A stretch of DNA of 54,517 bases. Origin: Scatosoma sp900555925. Its GTDB lineage: Bacteria; Bacillota; Clostridia; Christensenellales; Borkfalkiaceae. The position numbers and the translations under genes were made by a program. Below the pieces are notes generated by a model that saw only the letters and a program-made list of their open reading frames with translations, was not told the DNA's origin and did not search any database. Each line of letters starts with the position of its first letter. Within the stretch, counting starts at the first letter, position 1. Location: contig CAUGYD010000013.1 of NCBI GenBank assembly GCA_959603585.1, positions 1-54,517 on the forward strand, written 5' to 3'. Below are positions 49,331 through 54,517 of the stretch, piece by piece.

Positions 49331-49735
49331 TTAATCTACCAAATATACCCTGAAATCCTTAGTTTTTCCTTTCTCTCCGTCTATAAATCCTATATTTTCC
49401 TCGTCTCTCCAAAATTCAATAAGTTCTTCAAAGAAATTTAATACTTCTTCTTTTAATTTTCTATCTCCTTTTAATAATTTCTCCGACTCATAAAAATAAA
49501 TGCTTATTCGGGGTTGTTTGCCCAACCATGACAAATCCGTCAGCCAATCCCACGTACCGTCAAATCCTTCATTTCTCATGGGAAACTGAAACGCATTTCC
49601 CAATGCTTCCGCCAATTGTTCCCACGTCTGTATGTAATTACAGCTTATTATTACATGATATCCTGTTTTCCAAAAAGCTGTCCCGTCATTCAGCTTCTTA
49701 AATTCTTCTTTCCTCATTTTCTTAATCTCTTTCAT
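49331..49735 (-). CDS. Barstar-like RNase inhibitor, immunity protein
   Basis: A 134-aa protein that fits the barstar family: after a basic N terminus, HVIISCNYIQTWEQLAEALG, then a loop FPMRNEGFDGTWDWLTDLSW that corresponds to the barstar YYGENLDALWDALTG region, and a C-terminal acidic helix and strand. Barstar plugs the active site of barnase with an acidic helix. It follows the barnase-like orphan tip directly, with its AGGAGG overlapping the end of that cassette, so the pair is a toxin/immunity module. It could still protect against barnase-tipped relatives even though the local tip is interrupted. Confidence 0.82.
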   Translation of the reverse strand: MKEIKKMRKEEFKKLNDGTAFWKTGYHVIISCNYIQTWEQLAEALGNAFQFPMRNEGFDGTWDWLTDLSWLGKQPRISIYFYESEKLLKGDRKLKEEVLNFFEELIEFWRDEENIGFIDGEKGKTKDFRVYLVD

Positions 49736-49736
49736 C

Positions 49737-50169
49737 TTATCCTCCTATGATTTTGAAAAATGTTGTATAATGATCCGGTGTATAATAAACCGTCATTTAA
49801 TTACTTACCACAAATCTTTGACCGTCTCTCGGTTTTGCCATTCTTACGTCAAATTCCCGATATGTTAACAAATTTCCGGCTTTATCGTTAGTGGGCAACT
49901 GTCTTTGCTTGTTTGCCCATTTTCCTCCCGCACTAGAACTTTGCCCTTTTACCGTTCCCTGCCAACCGTGTTGAGAATAAGCGTCATAAGAAGATTTTAC
50001 TTCATCGGGCAAATCCGAATATTTTATCTCAGAAATATTCTTCGTACCATTTCCTGTACCGGCTATTTTTTTATGTCGACTGGCATTGACAAACGCTACG
50101 ACTTTTACGCTTAAAGCCACCGTATATATCAGCGACTCTATTGCAAGTGCCTGCGACCAATTCGTACGT
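49737..50169 (-). pseudogene. Orphan Rhs tip cassette encoding a barnase-like RNase, with internal stop codon
   Basis: Starts with the Rhs anchor (RTNWSQALAIESLIYTVAL) in an open frame with an in-frame TAG just upstream and no start codon, so it is a silent tip. The tip itself is a barnase/RNase N1 domain: KWANKQRQLPTNDKAGNLLT, YREFDV (general-base Glu) and RDGQRFVVSN (Arg residues). A TAA at 49797-49799 interrupts it, but the same frame continues as TVYYTPDHYTTFFKIIGG, which contains the catalytic His and the barnase ending, to a stop at 49737. So all catalytic residues are encoded, split by one nonsense codon. Confidence 0.85.
50113..50169 (-). repeat. Rhs tip-anchor repeat, copy 2
   Basis: Matches 51073-51129 of the full gene over 57 bp with a single mismatch; similarity stops sharply at both ends. 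Confidence 0.93.
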
Positions 50170-50187
50170 GAGTTCTAATTTATATTT

Positions 50188-50215
50188 ATTATACTCGATT
50201 TGCAAAATTTGTTAA
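50188..50215 (-). promoter_or_regulatory. Possible promoter ahead of the barnase/barstar cassette
   Basis: Leftward TTAACA (50210-50215), 16 nt, TATAAT (50188-50193). Lying between the terminator at 50226-50266 and the cassette, it could express the barstar-like gene without the Rhs gene. Confidence 0.55.
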
Positions 50216-50225
50216 GATATAAAAG

Positions 50226-50266
50226 AAAGCAGAGATTTACAGGGAAAACTTGAAAATCTCTGCTTT
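50226..50266 (-). terminator. Terminator of the Rhs-immunity operon
   Basis: AAAGCAGAGATTT / AAATCTCTGCTTT, 13-bp exact stem, 15-nt loop, T-rich leftward flank. Confidence 0.88.
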
Positions 50267-50321
50267 TCCTAAATAAACAAATTTATATAAATTTTACAAT
50301 AATTTTAATTCAACTCTTATA

Positions 50322-50699
50322 TTATTTTAATTGTTCTAATACTTTTAGTAATAGACTTAATAAAGTTTGATCAGCCAAAAAACCAAACTGTAATTGGTTT
50401 TGGTTATAATCTCCTATACGTCCTTCAACCCTCACTCCGTTATCAGAAACATTTATTTTTATGTAATATTCAAGCGATTCCACATCTTGTAAAATAAATT
50501 CTCCATCTAGTGTTTCCACCATTTTAGATAAAATTTTAATTGCTGATTTTAATGTTATTTCATCCAGATAGATAGGACCATGTCCTATATAGCCATTAGA
50601 TTTAACGGTAAAATAAATCATTTTTCCGCATGTTTTATCTAAATCAGCCCGAAATTCTATAGTTTTATTGATATATAATTCGTAATTTTCTTTTTTCAT
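50322..50699 (-). CDS. Probable immunity protein for the current Rhs tip (125 aa)
   Basis: A 125-aa cytoplasmic protein of mixed alpha/beta character (KKENYELYINKTIEFRADL, LDEITLKSAIKILSKMVETL, and a Leu-rich C-terminal helix LLSLLLKVLEQL). No named immunity family was recognised. It begins 12 nt after the Rhs stop codon and is followed by the operon terminator, the standard position of the cognate immunity gene in polymorphic toxin loci. ATG at 50699 behind AAGGAG. Confidence 0.7.
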   Translation of the reverse strand: MKKENYELYINKTIEFRADLDKTCGKMIYFTVKSNGYIGHGPIYLDEITLKSAIKILSKMVETLDGEFILQDVESLEYYIKINVSDNGVRVEGRIGDYNQNQLQFGFLADQTLLSLLLKVLEQLK

Positions 50700-50711
50700 A
50701 ATTATTTCTCC

Positions 50712-53700
50712 TTATAATGGAAATACAAACTTGAAATCATCTATTAAATGCATCTCTTGGTTTAAAACATAATGAATTGTCGTACTACTACCGTCATAAA
50801 AATTAAATGTCCGTTGCATTTTTATCCATCCTTCCGTTCCCATCCATCGTGAATCAGTCATATTCACAGGTAATCGTTTTCCTGCTAATGGCTCAGACAT
50901 AGTCTGCTCCATAGCCAATTTTTCTTTCAAATTATATGGTTTTCGTCTACCCGTAGCACTTTTTCCCCTATTTGCAAGATTAAATTGCACGTTATCAGCA
51001 GATTGATTCACAGCGTTAGCGGGTTGTTTATTAGCACTTACGCGCCTCCCCGCTGCTATACAGCTTATTCCCAAAGCCACCGTATACATCAGCGACTCTA
51101 TTGCAAGTGCCTGCGACCAATTCGTACGTATGTAATTCCACGCACCTTCCAAGAAGTCTCCGCCACCTATCGCGCTCAACAATCCAGATACTGCCGCTCC
51201 AGCCAGGAAGAATGCCGCTCCTGAAGCCATCGCCTTTCCATATAGTACCCATACTCCCGGTACAAATATAGACGCTACTGCCGTCGCCGCTGTTGCAAAC
51301 GCGAATAATCCTATCGCCAACGCTTTACCCGTAGAGCTTCTCCAAAATCTTGGCCAGGCTACATTCCAAAAATATTTCCACTCACTCAAAGGTTCCGGGT
51401 CATAACTTAGTTCTGTATTCGGTTCTATCGTATATTCATTATACATCATATTTACCGGATTTGCAACTGTTATTTGGTAGCTTCCTAATCCGTCCGTTAC
51501 CAGTCCCTTTTCGACTGTTTCCTCCAATGACTCTGCCGACAGATACTGCCGAATTTCCGGCGAATAGTATCTTCCGTCTATATAATACAATCCGCTCTCT
51601 TTGTCATAGTATTGGCTTTTCCAACGTATCGGATTAATGTTCCCGATAAAGTTTTCGTTTTTGTTTTCCGTTCCGTCCGGATTCATTACCTTACATTTTC
51701 CGTATGCGTCATAACTATATCTTGCTACTTCCGTTCCTCCCAATTCATTTAATATTGCTATTACGTTTCCGGTTCCGTCTTTCACATACAGAAATTTCAC
51801 CGCATTTAATGTACTGCTTTTCGCAAATCCCGCGATTCCTTCCCCGTCATAAAAATAGGCAAAATCGTCTTCCGCTATTAATTTCCCTCCGTCATATGTA
51901 TAATTGATTGTTTTTCCGTCCAATTCCTTTCGGAATCTTTGTCCTTGCGTATTATAACTATATTTTGCCCCGTTTATACTTTTCAATAAAAAGCCTCTTT
52001 CCCATTCCACCTCCGAATTATAGTTTTCTCCGCTGTAATACGTGCAATTTCCCAATCGGTCATAATTAAATTCGCGTTCTTCTCCGTCCTCCGTGATTTT
52101 TTCCAGACATCCTGTCACGAAGTTATAATGATAAATTTTTACTTTATCCCCAACATATTCGGCCTGCACTCTTCCGCCGGGACCGTAACTATATTCACGG
52201 GTTTCATTCCCGATTTTTTCGTAACGCACTCGATCAAGGCCGTCATAAACGTATTCTCGTTCTTCCCGATAACTGTCCGCACCGCTTTTATCGAGTTTCT
52301 GTGTCTTTATCCGTCCTCGTTTATCGTAGCCGTATGTTAAAACGTACTCATCGTCGGTTTCTCCATATGTATTTTTAGAAACCATTCGGATTTGTTCTTT
52401 TAATCCCGTTCCGTTGACATAACTGTTTTCGACTTTCAGATATATACTGTCTTGGGGATGATGTTCAACAGAATTCAAAACTTCTTTTATTCGGCCCAAA
52501 CTGTCATACGTATAATCCGCATAATACCAAAATTGTTGAGTATTATAATGTTCCGTAAATGTACACATTGTCCTACTCACGCGAGGAAATAAATTCACTT
52601 CTTCATCGTATTTGACTTCTGTTACCAATTGATATATTCGGCTATTAAGATTCGTATATTCTATCTTTGTGGGACCGATCTTTTTCAACTCAAAAAAATC
52701 ATTATTATTTTTTTCTCTTCTGTAACCGGTCGGGTTATTAAATTCATCATAGGTATATTTATACGTTTTTTGTTCATAGCCATCAAACATTTCCGTCACT
52801 TCCGCAGCGCCGTCGCTTTCGTTCAGTTCCTGACGTGCAAAATAAATACTACGTTCCATAGAACTATTTTTATAGTTTTCTATCTTATCTGTTCTCCCGT
52901 ACTTATCCGTATAGATCTTTGTCTTGTAGCTTTCGTTTAAGTTATAGAGTATGGTACTGACTGAACCTTCTTCTCGATTTGAAATCTTTTGCATTTCCCT
53001 CTTGCCTAACGAATAACTGTTTGGTTCGTTAAATGCGTTATATCCTATTTCAATATGCGTTTCCGAATCGGATATCCTATATAATCTTCCACGTTCGTCA
53101 TAGTTTAATGTATTTTTTCCATACACTTCGTTTTCGATCGGATTTTCAAGGTTCCTAAAAGAAGTCTGAATTTCCTTTATACGATTTTTTTCGTCATAAA
53201 TATATTCCGCAATCGTATCTCCTTCTTCATCTTTTCCGCTATAACTTGAACGAACGATATTCCCCGCAGTCTCATCAAACTCTGCTTTTACACAAGACTT
53301 TTCTGTTTTTTCGCAAACGGAAGAGGATGTCTCTTCCATGTCACAAACAAATTTTTCTGTGGTATCGCTATGGCTTACAATTTTTTTCTGTACCGATCCG
53401 AAATTATCGTAATAATAAGTAATCGTTACCCCGTATTCGTCCGTTTCCTGCAAAGTACGTCCTTTAAAATCCGCATATATGCAAGACTCTGTTTCAACCG
53501 TTTTATCACCGTTCTTCTTTTTGCACACCGTCACTTGCCTGATCGCTTCTCCGGCATAACCACCCAACGATACGAATGGATACAGATACATTTGTCCACA
53601 ATTAGACGAAGAATCGTCCGGCGAAATCGTTTCCTGTTCGAAACAAGCAACTCCATACGAATTTTCTCCCGATTCCGGCGATATATACTTTATTCCCAAC

Positions 53701-54517
53701 GGAAAAATATTATTTTTTGTATGAACTTCAACGTTCTCCACCCACAATTTCCTTGTACCGTTACATAAAGATAAGATAAAATTACTCTTCGCAGTAAATT
53801 TTTCTTTTTTAGGACGTTCGTTATAAATACTTAAAATTGTTTCGTGCAAATCTTTTCCCGACATATAACATTCTGTATTGAGTGAAATGCTTGTTTCTTT
53901 GTCCGCTCCTACGAGCTTATATGAGATTTTTTCCGCACTATCGATATTTTCTCTGCTTCCCGATTCGGAAGAAATAAAATAACCTGACTTCGTCGAATAA
54001 CTCAAACGTGGATCGGCAATTAATGAGTTACTCATGTTTGCATCACCTGAATTGATACTGATTTTTTTTATCGTATCACCGCCGATTCGGACCGGTACGG
54101 TAACATATTGCCATGCATTTATTGCCGTATTATCGACATATACACTTCCCGTATCTGTTCCCTCAGAGGTCTGCACATTCACAATAATTTTTCCGGAGTC
54201 CAACATATCGGAAAGTTTCAGCCAAAAACAGACATTATAATATTTATATTGAATATATTTTTTTTGTCTGTAATCTATTACTTCTTCGGATAAGCTATTC
54301 GTTTCAAGTTTATCCCAAACTTTATAAGTAGATTGTTTATTGATTTTGTCCTCGCCAAGATTGGATTGCGGAAATACAATCGGAGCCCCGGGAAGTTTCT
54401 CTAATGCTCTGAGTTCGTTTTCTTCTCCATTCGGGCTTTCCAAGACCGCCGTAGTATACCCACCTGATACAATATAATTGACCGAAAAAAGTGCGGTATT
54501 TGAATTAGCACTTTTCA
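50712..54517 (-). CDS. RHS-repeat polymorphic toxin, 5' end beyond the window
   Basis: At least 1,268 residues, open to the right edge, so the N terminus and export signal are not visible. The visible part has an N-terminal beta-sandwich-like region, then many YD/RHS repeats (YDEFNNPTGYRREK, YDSLGRIKEVLNS, YGYDKRGRIKTQKL, YVYDGLDRVRYEKI), then the conserved core end with YDAYGKCKV, NPIRWKSQYYDKESGLYY and YSPEIRQYLSAE. Next come two hydrophobic helices, the anchor segment, and a variable tip of about 110 residues from about 51045 to the stop. The tip has the pattern NLKEKLAMEQ, DSRWMGTEGWIKM, IHYV and DDFKF, which I have seen at the ends of other Firmicute polymorphic toxins but cannot name. 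Likely a contact-dependent antibacterial effector. Confidence 0.9.
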   Translation of the reverse strand, partial: KSANSNTALFSVNYIVSGGYTTAVLESPNGEENELRALEKLPGAPIVFPQSNLGEDKINKQSTYKVWDKLETNSLSEEVIDYRQKKYIQYKYYNVCFWLKLSDMLDSGKIIVNVQTSEGTDTGSVYVDNTAINAWQYVTVPVRIGGDTIKKISINSGDANMSNSLIADPRLSYSTKSGYFISSESGSRENIDSAEKISYKLVGADKETSISLNTECYMSGKDLHETILSIYNERPKKEKFTAKSNFILSLCNGTRKLWVENVEVHTKNNIFPLGIKYISPESGENSYGVACFEQETISPDDSSSNCGQMYLYPFVSLGGYAGEAIRQVTVCKKKNGDKTVETESCIYADFKGRTLQETDEYGVTITYYYDNFGSVQKKIVSHSDTTEKFVCDMEETSSSVCEKTEKSCVKAEFDETAGNIVRSSYSGKDEEGDTIAEYIYDEKNRIKEIQTSFRNLENPIENEVYGKNTLNYDERGRLYRISDSETHIEIGYNAFNEPNSYSLGKREMQKISNREEGSVSTILYNLNESYKTKIYTDKYGRTDKIENYKNSSMERSIYFARQELNESDGAAEVTEMFDGYEQKTYKYTYDEFNNPTGYRREKNNNDFFELKKIGPTKIEYTNLNSRIYQLVTEVKYDEEVNLFPRVSRTMCTFTEHYNTQQFWYYADYTYDSLGRIKEVLNSVEHHPQDSIYLKVENSYVNGTGLKEQIRMVSKNTYGETDDEYVLTYGYDKRGRIKTQKLDKSGADSYREEREYVYDGLDRVRYEKIGNETREYSYGPGGRVQAEYVGDKVKIYHYNFVTGCLEKITEDGEEREFNYDRLGNCTYYSGENYNSEVEWERGFLLKSINGAKYSYNTQGQRFRKELDGKTINYTYDGGKLIAEDDFAYFYDGEGIAGFAKSSTLNAVKFLYVKDGTGNVIAILNELGGTEVARYSYDAYGKCKVMNPDGTENKNENFIGNINPIRWKSQYYDKESGLYYIDGRYYSPEIRQYLSAESLEETVEKGLVTDGLGSYQITVANPVNMMYNEYTIEPNTELSYDPEPLSEWKYFWNVAWPRFWRSSTGKALAIGLFAFATAATAVASIFVPGVWVLYGKAMASGAAFFLAGAAVSGLLSAIGGGDFLEGAWNYIRTNWSQALAIESLMYTVALGISCIAAGRRVSANKQPANAVNQSADNVQFNLANRGKSATGRRKPYNLKEKLAMEQTMSEPLAGKRLPVNMTDSRWMGTEGWIKMQRTFNFYDGSSTTIHYVLNQEMHLIDDFKFVFPL
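51046..51129 (-). repeat. Rhs tip-anchor repeat, copy 1 (in the intact gene)
   Basis: Encodes RTNWSQALAIESLMYTVALG and the following ISCIAAG, immediately before the variable tip. Parts of it recur at 50113-50169 and 49180-49237, always at the start of an orphan cassette. Confidence 0.93.

Noticed and set aside
49797..50120. 107-aa frame starting at a GTG as a complete stand-alone toxin gene
   Set aside because: The GTG is inside the anchor sequence, has no ribosome-binding site, and the frame continues upstream; the TAA at its end interrupts a longer barnase-like frame.

Overview
The window looks like a piece of chromosome from a low-to-mid GC Gram-positive, Clostridia-type anaerobe, probably an uncultured gut organism. 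The evidence is a mini-RNase III/RlmB/SigH cluster, a CwlD-type amidase, a NadD-YqeK-RsfS block, fused GalK/GalT control by a LacI regulator, many lipobox lipoproteins and no outer-membrane genes. No rRNA, tRNA, CRISPR array or intact transposase was seen. The lineage is an inference from gene content; no marker gene was compared.

Layout. 1-252: a decaying 36-bp minisatellite. 313-6021: one long leftward operon, mrnC-rlmB-sigH-dnaX-ybaB-recR-gpsA (RNA processing, stationary-phase sigma factor, replication and recombination, phospholipid precursor), driven by one strong promoter. 6.2-17.3 kb: housekeeping and small genes: a cwlD-like amidase, a DeoC-like protein lacking its catalytic lysines, a PH-domain protein and XRE regulator sharing an operator, a nadD/yqeK fusion with rsfS, nnr, birA, recX, ilvE, a phosphoribosyltransferase, a TM2-domain gene broken at a G11 tract, and a DUF2752 protein. 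Several of these starts have a -10 box about 6 nt before the ATG and no Shine-Dalgarno sequence, which suggests leaderless mRNAs. 17.4-28.5 kb: glpK, a MATE exporter, a galK-galT-lacI operon with a palindromic operator, lgt, a TVP38-type membrane protein, a cold-shock protein and uppP.

28.6-46.9 kb: a 16-kb leftward glycan-use region. It holds an ABC sugar importer (binding protein and two permeases, no ATPase), a cytoplasmic GH2, a lipoprotein GH51 arabinofuranosidase, a cytoplasmic GH32 fructosidase, a DUF4965/DUF1793-type enzyme and an ArsR regulator fused to a beta-rich domain. In the middle are four consecutive MORN-repeat lipoproteins. Two of them end in SGNH hydrolase domains and share an 864-bp segment that is identical at DNA level, while their hydrolase domains differ strongly. 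The likely picture is that surface lipoproteins bind and deacylate or trim a plant or microbial glycan, the importer takes up oligosaccharides, and GH2/GH32 finish them inside.

46.9-54.5 kb: a visibly AT-rich, probably acquired region. After about 1.8 kb of non-coding, decayed sequence comes a polymorphic-toxin locus: a large RHS-repeat protein running off the right edge with a variable C-terminal tip and an adjacent immunity candidate, followed by two orphan tip/immunity modules. The first orphan is a barnase-like RNase tip (with an internal stop codon) plus a barstar-like inhibitor. The second is a short tip remnant plus a 120-aa protein. Each orphan begins with a short copy of the same anchor sequence found just before the tip of the full gene, which is the arrangement expected for recombinational tip swapping.
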